In this document: positions 11,233 to 22,949 of the stretch, piece after piece
How positions within the stretch are numbered: position 1 is the stretch's first letter
Layout of the letters: every line of letters begins with the position of its first letter
Assembly: GCA_961205875.1 (NCBI GenBank)
Contig: OY540816.1
Location: forward strand, 8,690,701-8,754,700
Direction of reading: 5' to 3'
DNA: 64,000 nucleotides
Origin: Sialis fuliginosa
Lineage: Eukaryota > Arthropoda > Insecta > Megaloptera > Sialidae
Position numbers and translations under genes: made by a program
The notes under the pieces: generated by a model
Database searches by the model: none
Seen by the model: the letters and a program-made list of their open reading frames with translations, nothing else
What the model was told of the DNA's origin: nothing

Positions 11233-14200
11233 ATGTTGCGTTTTTTGAGCCGACGTAAAAATCGACAAACGAATAGTGGTTTAGGGGTAACAAGTGGAAC
11301 AAATATAAATGGAAATCAAAGTTTACAAGCTTTATCAAGTAGTATTCAACAAAATATAAAATTAACACAAAAGAGTTTAAACAACAAAAATATTGTACAA
11401 TGTAAGGTCATCTTACTCGATGGCACAGATTTATCTATCGATTTGTCAGTAAGTATTTTAAAATAAGTATTTGTTCTGTATTTTTACATAATTATGATAC
11501 TTATATACTTTTTCAGAAAAAGGCAATAGCAAATGAATTATACGAGCAGGTATTTTATATGCTTGATTTAATAGAAAAAGATTATTTTGGTTTACAATAT
11601 ACTGATATTCATCATGTAAAACATTGGTTGGATCCAACAAAATCAATAAAAAAACAAGTAAAAAGTAAGTTTATTTTGGTTAATACGGAGAATATGGGTG
11701 TCCCCTGTCAGATTTGTCAAAAATCATGTATATAGTTGTTCAGAATAGAGTTGGTGCGCGTGGGTGATAAGAACATTTTTACCATTTTTGTTTATTTTAT
11801 TTGATAGAATTAGTTAAAAACAGTTTTTTGTGGCATGAGAGATCGAATCCCCGTTTTTACCTAACGAGAACTAACCAACCCTAACGAATCAACTCAATTT
11901 CGCCCCATAGTTTGCCCTAACCAAGGACAGTTAACATGTATATTGTTAGAGCATCAACTCTATTCTGAATAACTATATACGTGATTATTGATAAATCTGA
12001 GAGCGGACACCCATATTCTCCATATTAGCGTTTATTTTGTCTAAAGAATTGATTCAGTCAACTATATCAGATAATATAATTTTTTGTTTGTTTGTATGTA
12101 TAAATTATTTATAATTAAAATTGCAGTTGGACCACCATATACTTTACGACTAAAAGTGAAATTTTATTCATCGGAGCCAAATAGTTTAAGAGAAGAATTA
12201 ACTCGTTATCAGTTTTTCTTACAACTGAAACAAGATATACTGGATGGGAAATTAGAATGTCCAGAACAAACACTTATTGAATTATCGGCTTTAGCATTGC
12301 AATGTAATTAGAATTTAATATACCTACCAAATTTGAAATTGTTGAAACAATATTATCAATTTTTAGCTGAATTAGGAGATTATGATGATTCAGTTCATAC
12401 AGCAGCAACAGTTAGCGAATTTCGATTTATTTCAAATCAAACAGAAGATATGGAAATAGCTATTTTGGAAGAGTTTAAGAAATGTAGAGGATTAACGCCT
12501 GCTCAGGCAGAAGTAAATTATCTCAATAAGGTAATTTATTGTTATTTTATTGTACATCGAGTCTAACAAGTTTAGTAATTTTACATGACGTTAAAATATG
12601 AAATATTTTTTGTAGGTAAAATGGTTGGAAATGTACGGAGTCGATATGCATACAGTTTTGGGAAAAGATGGTATGGAATACCATTTAGGCTTAACTCCTA
12701 CAGGTATACTAGTATTTGAAGGACCTCAAAAAATTGGATTGTTCTTCTGGCCTAAAATCGGTAAACTTGATTTTAAAAAGAAAAAACTGACTTTGGTCGT
12801 GGTAGAAGATAATGATGATGGTCATGAGCAAGAACATACTTTTGTTTTTAGGTAAATATTCACTTTTGATAATATATTTTTAGCTAAAAGGAATAACGAC
12901 AGAGGTGGCTGTATACCTAGAAAAAATGTCAGGGGAAAACATGAAAATATTAATTTTTCTGATTATTAATAATTTACTCTAGTAGTTGGCAAAAAATATA
13001 AATTCTTGGAGAAATAATATCTTCTTTGTAGTCTCAGATTAGCTAAAAAAATTAAAGGCGTTTTTTTTTTCAAAATAATGGTTTTCACAACTGATAATAT
13101 AAGTTTTGAATGCACCTACAGTAAATGTCCTTCCAAATCTTTCTTATAGCCTAGGAAAGTTAAAAAATAAAGCCTAAAATTAGTATTTTAACACATTCTA
13201 TGCGAACAAATTATTGAGAACATTTGTACATGGCTGACAAATAGCCAAAAAAGTGTAAAATACTCTTTATAATATACTACAAAATAAGATTGTAAACATT
13301 TTTGATATATTTGTTGTGAATAAGCACAATCACTGATTACTAACTAAGGAAATATATATTGACATGATTTATGCAATTACATGTGACACCTGAAATATTT
13401 AACACTCAAATTATTGTTTAAATAATGCATTAAATAAAAATGAAAAATAATTTTTTACTATAAAGAGTATAGAGAAAATGACCAGAGAAAACTATTTTAT
13501 TTACTGAAAAATCTGGAAAACTCATATGATGATATTATATGACAGTTCTATGACGTTTCTTGACAGTTTAGCGCATGCCAGGTGTATAAAATACAACGGT
13601 ATTAAAACAGTGGTGATATATATGAAAAATATCTGGTACGGTCGATCACTGTTTTAGTAAATTCAAGTACCATTGTTCCAAAACAAATCCATAGAGAATA
13701 TCACAGAATTAATATACCGTTCAAAGTGATTGTTAGCTAACAAAAAGACAGTTTTTAAAATAGATATTTGTTTTAGATTATATAATGAAAAAGCTTGTAA
13801 ACATTTGTGGAAGTGTGCAGTGGAACACCACGCATTCTTTAGACTTAGAGCTCCAGTAAAGGGACCATCTGCAAGGCAGAATTTTTTCCGAATGGGTTCG
13901 CGTTTCCGTTATTCAGGTGTGTTATAATGAACATATTATGTCATTATCATTATTATACTGCATATGAAATTTAAATATATATAATTTATCTTTTCAGGTC
14001 GAACTGAATACCAAACAACACAAAGACAGCGTGCTAGAAGAACCGTGCAGTTTGAAAGGCGACCATCTCAACGATATGCAAGGAGACAAAGTCATGTTTT
14101 AAGAGAACGGCAGAAGTAAATATTATTTTTATTATATAAATTTGAATGTTTATAAGGCTTAAACATTATTGCTATTAGCTATTTTCTTAGTATTGAAATC

Positions 14201-17200
14201 GGTGTATATATATAAAGTACTATTAATAATATAATAGTAGTGACGTTAAATATAAATAAAAATAAAAACAAACTTGTTTAATTAATTATTGTCATTTTTT
14301 TAAATCAATTTTTTCGTTCCTTAGTAACTATTTGAGTTACTAAGAGATTTGTTATTTTTTCAAACATTTCCGTAGTCACATGAATTTTATTGAGATAACG
14401 ACATCTTTCTCAAATTTAAATCTTTATTAATAGGTATATTTCTGAATTTTTATTTTAAAATATCAATATTTTGCATTATATTTATTGTATTTAATTGTTA
14501 CTTATTATATTTTAGCCTGACGATGATTCTGTGAATCGAAAGCTTGCGGTTTCCTCTTCTTTAATAAATTTTGACGTTTAAACAAACAAGTTTGTTTTTA
14601 TTTTTAAAGTACTATTAAGTTATCTAATGTAATAATAATCTATTATTTATCAGATTCACAAATCTTCAATTCATCAATTACAGGGCGAACCGAAATGAAT
14701 CTATAGAGACTACTGCAACAACTTCTTCAAATACATCTCACACAACAGAGGCACTTGTCCAGCCATCAAGTTCTCGGTGCAGTCAGAGATCAAATCACAG
14801 TGGTGCGCACTTGTCTGCGAACACTCCAGCAGTGACACCTACATCTCCGATTGTCCCTCCTATCATCACCTCAGATTTGTTGACCTTAAACGAAACTGTA
14901 GCGACTCAGCCACCATTGAAACCAATACAAATAAATGTTGATTTGAATCAAAACCATGCATCTCGACTTACAACACACAGGTGTGTTTTATCACTTTTCG
15001 TAGTTTAAATTTAATAAATGGTTTAATTAACTTAAGGTAGTTCTCATGCAAACATCATTTCGATAGAATTTTAAAAAAATTTCAGGGAATAAAATGAACA
15101 ATGATATCTATCCGGACGTGAAATTTTAAACAGATTGACTCGAGATAATTGTTATCAAAGTTTGCAACTTTTGTACGTATCTGCTATATCAACTACGTAT
15201 TATGTCCATTCTCTTAATTTTCATGACTAAACACTTCAACAGATTTTTATAAAAAACTACCAAACAGCAAAGGGTTATTATTCTGATATATGATAAAAAA
15301 TTCAAAATGATTAACTGTTTTGTTTTTTAATGCAACTTGTATTTTAAAAATATAATGATTGACCGTTTTGTATTTAAAATACAGTTATAAGGTACTGACA
15401 CCAGTCTTGGCAAGGACCCCAGTAATGGCAATTTTTAAATTAAATGTACTGAATTAGAAATATGTGTTGATATTTGATTACTACCATTTCTGAATATTAA
15501 TCTATATACATTTAACTGTCTTACAGCGTGATTTGATGACAATCGGCCAATAGGTGTCAAAATGGTGGACATTTAAACTAATTATTAGTATAATTTATTT
15601 ATTAATTATTATATTATCATAGCAACTGCTTTATATAGTTTCACATTTGATGATTCTTTTATATCTTTTGTGTCATAGTACTTATCATTTTGTAATCATT
15701 AACAAGTGTCCATCGCTGCGTGCTCATTACTGGTTTTACCTTTGCCATTACTGGAGAAAAAACAAACAAAATAAAAGGTTATAATTTAAAAAACAAACTA
15801 TTTGGTGACTTTGGTAATTAAATTGATTAAATAAAGAGTTATTTGTTTTATTAGTAACATGACTTCATGAGAATTTTTTATCACATAGAATAATAACCCT
15901 TTGCTGTTTGCTAGTTTTTTATCGAAATCTGTCAAAGCGTTGATCATAAAATTAAGAAAACAGCCCTAATGTGTACTAATACAACTATGGAAAGTATTGA
16001 ACTTTAACAAAGAATCGACACATCGATGGATTGAATAAAATCAATCTGGCAACACTGTGTGGAGCTAGATGTGTGTACGGAAGAGAGCGAGTTTTCTTGA
16101 ATTATTATAACATCAGTTTAATTAAAGGTGGTTCTTTTTGTTGATGTGTTTGTAATTTGAGACAATATATTCTTAGTACGAATGTGTTTGTAATAGTCTA
16201 TATAGACTGCTTTGGGTATAGGCTTGATCAAAAATTTTCTGTAGCAATGCGAATTTTTTCGATATTTTACCATGGTATTATGAGCAAAACTTTTGATAGT
16301 ACTGTAGCACGAGAACTACCTTAAACTATTTAAAACTTGAATTTGTTTATTTTTGGAGTATGTTTGATATATTTTGTATTTTTATGATAGCCCTGCAGCT
16401 TCTACAACATCAACAGGAAGTGGATCTTTAAATAAAAATAAAAATGTGGATTCAGAAAACAACAGTCAACTTGATACTTTAATAAAATCCATAGCAAAAG
16501 ATAGCTTGACTCATATTCAGTTTGAAGAAAATAATTCAACCATATTGAACAAAACGGAAGGTTAGTTTATCTTACAAATCAAGTACAGCACAACAGAACT
16601 TAAATTTTTCAAAATATTAGTATTTATAATTTAAAATTTTAAGAATTACATTAATTTTATTTGACTAGATATTGTAAAATGAAATATATTGATGAAAGAG
16701 TTAAAATAATAGTTATTTTTTATTAAATATTTGTTTTAGAAACTATCGATGACTTAAAAAAATCCATTACCAATGAGCTTCAAAACAATCAAACAAAATA
16801 TTTAAGTTCAGGTGTGAAACCAATTCCAAAAAATCAACTTAAATGTAATATTTTAAAAGGTATGTATACCTTAATTGAATAAATATCTAAATAACTTTTT
16901 AGAAATAATGCACATTATGTACCTACAAAAAAAATATTAATTTTGTAAAATATTAATACGAAGAATCAAATTAAATTTTGATAAAAATTGCTAGAATAAG
17001 AGCATTAGAAATCATGCTCTTTTTCTATCTTATTCTGTTTCTTTTATTTTCATAAAATAAAAAAATGCCTCTTGCCAAGGTATATAAAGACAAGGTAATC
17101 TCATTTGGTCCTTGACCAATCAGTGGCCGCACGAAAATTGACGTCACTAGGGGTGTATATTCAAATGTTATAAATGTATAATAGAATATCAATTACACAA

Positions 17201-20200
17201 AATTCATTTATTTATTCTTGTTTTCGTATTTTTTTATGTTTTAACAACACGTACAATCAAAGAAGTACAAATTCGACATTGCAAAATCATAAAAAGCTAT
17301 CACATAACGTATTGCCAACTTAAGAATAGACCAAATTGTCTGTGACAACTTTTTTATGATTTTGCAATGTCGAATTTGTACTTCTTTGATTGTATGTGTT
17401 GTTAAAATATTAAAAAATATGAAAACAAGTATCAATAAAGAAATTTTTTTGTAATTGATATTCTATTATACATTTATAGCATTTGAATCTATCCCCCTAG
17501 TGACGTCAATTCCTGCGCGGCCGCTGATTGATCAAGGACCAAATGAGACTACCTTGTCTTGCCTGTATCATTGTTGCAGTTTTCATATAGAAGAAATTTA
17601 AATTCGTATGTTATGTATATTGTTAATAATCGTTTCATATAATACTTTGAGTGAAATGAAAACTTATTTGGTTTAATTTTTTTTTAGCTAAAGTAGAGGA
17701 AAATCAAATAAATAATAACGTAACTCCAAATTTTAATATCGGTGGTCCTTTGTCACAAAAAATAACAAACCAACAAATAATTTCTCAGAAGGTCGAAGAT
17801 TCATCAAGTCTTTTAGATTCATCCATTAATTCTTTGAATGCTGCTACGTTTGTTAGTGTGGTAAGTGTTATTAAATATCTCTTTGGGGACTTCGTTATAT
17901 GACAGAATTAAAAAGTAACATGTTATACATATAAACTATGGTGTGAATTGTTTTGTGATGGCACCCCCTTACCCACCTTCATTAAAATTATAATTTTTGT
18001 ACGATTTTATTATACATAATTATATTTTGGAAAATTTCTATCATATTTGCAAAATAGTTTTTTTTAAATTGCTATACTTATATTATCATTTTATTTTATT
18101 TCACTTGTATTTTATTTTACACCACATAGTATTCGGTAATTATACTCCATGTTACTAAATAATTTCTATGATAAAACGAGGTGTTGGAGTATTTGTTAAA
18201 ATTATATATTTGTTAATATCATCTGCCTTTTATCACATTATTTAGAGTAACTAAAATGCTTTTGTGATTGTATTTTGGGTAACATTTAACATTCACATAC
18301 ATACTTTTAAATAAATTTGTAATTATGTAGGACAATTATTTTAAGATTTTTAAGTATTAGACAGTTCAAGTTAATTGTGACATTTTTTTTAAATTATGCT
18401 GTAAAAAGTATTTCTTTGTTTAAATTCCTTTACTTGGAACATTTTTTCTTCTTATTGCATTGTATGAGAGGATTATTTTTAGCAGTAAATTTGGTTTAGA
18501 TACAGACTTATAAAACTATGATGCTTTTTTTATTAATAACTCATCCAGTCACCGTCATTATCAATTAATGCCTGACATCTTCGAGGCATATTTTTTTACT
18601 AAAATGCTTGACTCAACTAGACTACTATAAAAAAAAAATATATAGAAAAATGTTACAACTAATCTTTATTAGCTATGAAAAAATGTTTTTGCTATTTTTT
18701 GAATTAAAGGCAATGCTAGAAAACAACTACTGTTATAAATATTTTTATTTTGGAAATTTTGAAGTCAAGTATAATAGATCAATAATTGACTTTGTATATG
18801 TGCATGTTAATATAGTATACATCATTTATTTTATATGCTTGACCATATTGCTAATATGCTTTTTTATTTATTCATCCTTTGTACCTATTCCTATTCTCCA
18901 GGGTGGTGACAAATTAACATTAAACGTATCAGGTTTGTCTAAAGTAGACAATACAGAACAAAAAAATCAAATTGAATTAATTGAATTCGATTCTAAGTAC
19001 ACAGATACAAAACGCTGTCCCACACCTGTTACGGTCACACATTTTAACTACGGGTCTAAAGGAAAACTTGAGAAAATAATGCTTCCGTCACAAAATTATG
19101 ATAGTAAAACACCTGCACCGTTAAGTCTTCTCAGTATTTCAAACATGGATGATGTTAAAGACCAGTTAAGTCCAGCAGCATCATCTGTATCTTCTACAAG
19201 TAGTGGTCCAAAATCACCATTAACTAGTTCACCGACATTTGGTCCTAAACGTATAGATCCTAAACATGAACTTAACCTCAAAATTGATCAAAACATATCT
19301 AAAATAGGACAAAAGTCACCTAAAAGTCCAAAAACAGTATTTTTCAAAAATAACCTCGATACGTCGGTTGTTAAGAACAAAAATAACCCGTTCTTAAATG
19401 TTTCGGATTCTGATAATGTATCTGAAGTACCTGTTGCTAATCCTTTTCATCCAAACAATCCATTTAGGGATGTAGCTGAGAAAATTGTAACGCAAGACGA
19501 GAAAGAGGAGGAAAAAAGTGTACAAGAGACGGTATGTTTATATGATTTTTGTACGTTACTGCATGCTTTTTTCATTTTGGAGATTGTAGATGTATTTTGT
19601 ATAAAAATATTATCCTATTTAGTTTTATGATTCTGCTATACAGGGTGTCCCGTAAACATATAGACAAACTTTCAGTTGTCGAGGACATTAAAATAATCGC
19701 TTTTTGTTAATAAAACCATGTCCGCAAACAAGCTGTTTAGCATTAGAGCAAAAGAAAGGACTCCGTACAAATTTCTTTTTGGTTGAAATTTTGTGTGGAA
19801 ATAATAGTTCAGTGTGCTGATCAAAAGTTGTACAGGACACATTCTACGAAAATCCATAATTTCTGCTCCTGAATTAGTCAATAGCACCTCACAATAACGG
19901 CGCTCTTAAATCTCCGTAAATAAAAATATTTGTATATAAAATTTTATATTTCTATTTCTTTTTTAGTTGTAAATCATGTTAATGTGTACAAAGAAAACTT
20001 TTAAAAATTTTTTGTGACATTTTCTAGTTTTTTGGTTCGACAGTTTTTTTTATAGAATTCATAAATGTTATAAATTTTTTAAAAATAATTTGTTATATTG
20101 TTTGGTTAATTCTAAGAACTTAGAACTAATTTTTTGCAAAATTTTCTAAAAAGATAAACATAGAATGTTTTGGTGCCTGGAGCAGGAATTATGGATTTTT

Positions 20201-22949
20201 GTAGGTTGCACTCATTACAACTTTTAATAAGCATACTTTGAACTACCATTTTTCCAAGTTATAAAATATTTGTAAATTTGTCCTCTTTTTTTTAAGTACT
20301 GAATTAGTCCATATATATGGAACCTCGTTAGTACGTTTTGCTTTAGTATGTTTCTAGCCATAGTACGTTTTTTTTAGGTTCCGGCATTCTTCCATAAAAC
20401 CCCATGTTAAAATATTTCATTAGTACGTTTTTCTCATTAGTATGTGCCTTCTCTCCAGTCCCTTAAAAAACATACTAACAAGGTTGCACTGTATATAATA
20501 TAGTTGTGTATCTCTAATGTCTGGTATTATAAAAAAAATAACTAAATTTGTTAGCTAACAAGCACTTTCAAATGTGGTATCAAACATATATTACAGTTTC
20601 CTTAAAGTTTCATGAAATTTTTGACAAATTTTTCACATACGTGGTAAGTAAACACCATCAGTATTAAAATATGAAATGAAAATTATCTTGTACGGTTGAG
20701 TCACCAACTGTGTTATAGTAAGTTGAAGTATCCCTGATCTAAATTCCAAAACAAATCAATAGATAATATTGCAGAATTAAAAGCTCCTTGAAAGTGCTTG
20801 TGAGCTAACAAATATTTGTTAGCTTGATTATAATATCAGACATAAAGAAAATTATTGTGTGTCAAAATATGATTTATCATTTCCTCGTCAGCTAATTGAG
20901 ATTATACTGTAATTGTAAAATTATTTAAGTAGGTACTGAATTTATTTATACTATGTAATTTAACATTTTTATTTGGCCAAGTATAATATAAGGATTTTCT
21001 TTCACAATTTCCAAAGAATGTTTATTAATGATTTGTATTGCTAATAAAATTAAATATCATTTGGTAAATTATAAAGAATGTTGGAATTATACAATAAACT
21101 AATTCATTGTCATTGCACAAGTGATGCATTTTGCAATACACTTGAATGTAGACTGCAAGAGCTTATTTTAATTAATCTCGGTAGCATAACAGAACAATAG
21201 TATATTATTATGCAAAGCTACATGTATGTGTAGTATATTCAAAACAGAAGATTAAAAAAATTTGTCAACTTTGTCACAAATTGTCAAGACAGTATAGTGA
21301 TTCTTTCATGCGCTAAGAAAATTATTGCATTATTATCAATCATTTATATTACAAATATGTGTTTGATTACTTTATATATTTATATTTTATATGGTGACAT
21401 ATATTCTGATACCATCTATAGTACCTATTCTATAGTAATGCAACAATGAAAATTCTATATTATGTTAGCGTCACGAAACATATTTTTATTAGTTTTTGTG
21501 TTGAAATGCTCATAAAAAAATTATTGGATGGAATGAAGTATAAAGGTACTTTCAGAAAAAGTGAAATGACTGCTGAACTATTAATTGTCTTTGGTTAGGA
21601 TAATATCTGCAGATCCTAGCCTCCTGAGGCAAAGCTGAGGGTTAATATAGTTTAAAACTGGGCCTCAATCTATGCCAAAATAAACTTTTTTTAAATAACA
21701 GTAAATTATGGAAATGTCATATATTTTTACGTTATGCATTATCAGTATTCACAATTGTACCTCTGTACTTAATTTTTACCAAATTATGTAAATACTTACA
21801 CTGTAAATTTATTAAAATAGAAATACAGTGGAACTTTGTTAGTACTTTTTGAAGAGACTGGGGGGAAAACACTACTAACAAAATATTTTAACATTCATTC
21901 TTATGAATGAATGCCGGGACCTAAAAAACTATGGCGAAAAACATACTAAAGTAAAACGTATTAACGAGGTTCTATTGTATAGTAGAATAGTATAGTGGAA
22001 ATTCTCAAACCAACCTCATTTGATAAAACCATTATTGTTTTTTTTTTAAATACACGAGACTCTCGCTAGTTCAGCTATTCCTTGTACAAAAATGGCAGAA
22101 TTATAGAGTGGGTTGAATTACTCGGTAATCTGGCACGTTCTAACATGTATACATATACATATATACATATGTAATACTCCACGTATGAGGTATGTTGGAT
22201 TGTTGAGTGGCTGAACTAGCAAGGCCGGATTAGCGAATGTAATACTGCACGTAGGCCATCACGGTAGGGGTACGGTGGACTATTGAGAGGCTGGATTACC
22301 GAGAGTCTAGTGTATAGCTTTTCTGCAAAAAGGTTACTTCTATATGCGAACTTTATTAGTAACCATATCCAGTTGGTTTAGAGGTTTCACTGTATATGTA
22401 CATTTAAAGTGACACAAAATGCTAAAATAATTTTTAATCTGCTTTGAAAGTTTATTGTTAAGAAGTATGATTTTATTATTTATATATAATATGTTTTAAA
22501 AATAATATTTTCTTCCATTATTGATAAACTTTATTATGAATTGATTTGTAACTAAAATGATTGCTGTAATATATGTATAGTTTAAAATAAAAATACTTAT
22601 TATGTTAAATTAGGGGTTCTGCCCCTGGGTACTTTGCACCCCAAATTACAAATCAATTTATGATACCGTTTTATAAAAAAATATAAAATCATATTGTTTA
22701 AAAAATTGTATTTCTTAATTATTGTTTTAGGAACCTAAACAGAATACTGTAACTACTACAAACGTGAAACAAAATAAACCAACAACCAATAATATTACAT
22801 CAAATCAATCTTTGACTCAACTTTCACCTTGGTTAGTTTCTACAGAAAATGTTGGTGCCACTGTTGTAAAATCATCATCGAAAACAGATTCTTCTAATGG
22901 CGGTACGGGCAAAATACATCGAAAGAGTGTCATTATTACGCAACTATAG
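11233..22949 (+). CDS. yrt: Yurt / EPB41L5-like FERM protein
   Basis: Thirteen exons splice in phase to 935 aa: 11233-11448, 11517-11664, 12127-12303, 12367-12530, 12616-12851, 13777-13916, 13998-14115, 14684-14980, 16391-16560, 16740-16859, 17688-17860, 18902-19531 and 22731-22949. A short basic N-terminus ([11 protein letters not shown]) leads into a FERM domain at about residues 56-340, with [40 protein letters not shown] and GLFFWPKI all matching EPB41L5/Yurt. The FERM-adjacent segment (GSRFRYSG, about 350-400) follows, with a long Ser/Thr/Asn-rich tail. Yurt binds Crumbs, limits apical membrane growth and acts in septate junction function; this is known from Drosophila. Three NPF motifs cluster at 19384-19470, and the C-terminus SVIITQL ends in a class I PDZ-ligand pattern. 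Introns range from 63 bases (12304-12366) to 3.2 kb and hold most of the local MITEs. Confidence 0.95.
11684..12024. mobile_element. MITE in yurt intron 2
   Basis: The ends are inverted repeats, TACGGAGAATATGGGTGTCC and GGACACCCATATTCTCCATA, with one mismatch. Subterminal parts also pair, for example ATATAGTTGTTCAGAATAGA against its complement near 11960-11980. The outermost TA on each side may be a Tc1/mariner-style target duplication or part of the terminal repeat. The element is 341 bp with no transposase. Confidence 0.7.
14226..14605. mobile_element. Probable Penelope-like retroelement fragment in yurt intron 7
   Basis: A 380-bp insert is bracketed by an exact 12-bp direct repeat, AAAGTACTATTA (14214-14225 and 14606-14617). 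Long duplications of this kind arise from retrotransposition rather than cut-and-paste. Near its right end, 14518-14543 reads CTGACGA, then GATTC-TGT-GAATC, then GAAA, matching the conserved boxes of a hammerhead ribozyme with one additional base before helix II. Hammerhead motifs are known in Penelope-like elements. The two ends also carry inverted A/T-rich segments (AAAACAAACTTGTTTA and its complement). No reverse transcriptase remains, so the assignment is inference. Confidence 0.55.
14518..14543 (+). ncRNA. Hammerhead-ribozyme-like fold
   Basis: Box 1 is CTGACGA, fitting the CUGANGA consensus. It is followed by one unpaired T, a 5-bp helix GATTC/GAATC with a TGT loop, then GAAA. A catalytic hammerhead normally pairs the base directly after CUGANGA; the extra T breaks that, and a convincing helix III and cleavage site were not identified. 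It may be an inactive descendant. Confidence 0.4.
15032..16324. mobile_element. TTAA-bounded foldback element in yurt intron 8
   Basis: The ends read TTAAGGTAGTTCTCATGC at 15032 and GCACGAGAACTACCTTAA ending at 16324. The arms pair imperfectly, for example CAGCAAAGGGTTATTATTC near 15266 against its complement near 15890. TTAA at both outer edges is the target-site signature of piggyBac-type transposons, but could be chance in AT-rich DNA. A different MITE copy (15388-15882) sits in the middle. Confidence 0.55.
15388..15882 (-). mobile_element. TAAGGTACTGACACCAGTC family, copy A (truncated)
   Basis: This is the reverse complement of most of the elements at 49477-50024 and 52002-52577. It starts TAAGGTACTGACACCAGTCT, and its interior includes AGTAATGGCA, GGTGTCAAAATGGTGGACAT and a CTTTGGTAATTAAATTGATT segment. 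The distal 60 bases or so present in the other copies are missing. It is nested inside the TTAA-bounded foldback element at 15032-16324. Confidence 0.65.
17075..17556. mobile_element. CCAAGGTATATAAAG foldback family, copy 2
   Basis: The left end CCAAGGTATATAAAGACAAG is mirrored by CTACCTTG at 17549-17556; the outermost bases of the right end are lost. Arms of over 100 bases pair, including GTACAAATTCGACATTGCAA at both sides of the centre (about 17300-17340). It lies in yurt intron 10 and carries no transposase. The nearly full-length relative is at 63264-63732. Confidence 0.75.
18533..18589 (-). pseudogene. C-terminal scrap of a Tc1-like transposase
   Basis: The minus strand reads [18 protein letters not shown] then stop. 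Tc1-family transposases commonly end in a (S)MPRRxxAVIxAKGGxTxY-like sequence, so this looks like the last 18 codons of such a gene. The upstream part is frameshifted and decays within about 30 bases. It lies in yurt intron 11, antisense to the gene. Confidence 0.4.
20317..20491 (-). mobile_element. pogo-like MITE, GGAACCTCGTTAGTACG family, copy 1
   Basis: The left end ATGGAACCTCGTTAGTACG and the right end CATACTAACAAGGTTGCACTG are imperfect inverted repeats. CAGTGGAACCTCG-like ends beside TA are typical of Tigger/pogo elements; that is family knowledge. The interior matches the copy at 21826-21977 in reverse orientation. Confidence 0.6.
20517..20843. mobile_element. TGTCTGGTATTATAA family MITE, copy 1
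   Basis: The ends ATGTCTGGTATTATAA and TTATAATATCAGACAT are inverted. Just inside, a second imperfect inverted segment (TTTGTTAGCTAACAAGCACTTTC-like on the left, paired near 20795-20825) recurs in the copies at 58838-59107 and 60860-61042. A related end, TGTCCGGTATTATAAAG, stands alone at 32167. No transposase is present. Confidence 0.65.
21826..21977 (+). mobile_element. pogo-like MITE, GGAACCTCGTTAGTACG family, copy 2
   Basis: The ends CAGTGGAACTTTGTTAGTAC and CGTATTAACGAGGTTCTATTG are inverted and flanked by TA at 21824-21825 and 21978-21979, as expected for pogo/Tc1 insertion. The interior matches the 20317-20491 copy reversed. Confidence 0.65.
22053..22312. mobile_element. pogo-like MITE with CACGAGACTCTCG ends
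   Basis: The left end CACGAGACTCTCGCTAGTTC and the right end GGATTACCGAGAGTCTAGTG are imperfect inverted repeats flanked by TA. The resemblance to pogo/Tigger ends (AGACTCTCGxTTATCC) is from family knowledge. Internally it has a partly duplicated GAATGTAATACTGCACGTA / TGTAATACTCCACGTATGAG pair. Confidence 0.6.

Larger units (their letters stand above)
19532..22730. repeat. yurt intron 12, an accumulation of MITEs
   Basis: This 3.2-kb intron holds at least five elements. A degraded foldback at about 19640-20290 has GAGCAGGAATTATGGATTTT at 20180-20199 facing its complement near 19849-19868. Two oppositely oriented pogo-like elements lie at about 20317-20491 and 21826-21977. A TGTCTGGTATTATAA element is at 20517-20843, and another pogo-like element at 22053-22312. 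No exon is evident between them. Confidence 0.65.

Noticed and set aside
11842-11870. A GATCGAATCCCC stretch resembling a tRNA T-arm
   Set aside because: No matching acceptor, D or anticodon arms are present, and it lies inside the MITE at 11684-12024.
14518-14543. A confirmed self-cleaving ribozyme
   Set aside because: The extra base before helix II and the lack of a clear helix III and cleavage site mean only a hammerhead-like fold can be claimed.
18608-19630. A continuous 340-codon plus-strand open frame as a stand-alone gene
   Set aside because: Only 18902-19531 is coding, as yurt exon 12; the first 98 codons are AT-rich intron after the Tc1 scrap, and the end reads past a GTATGT donor.
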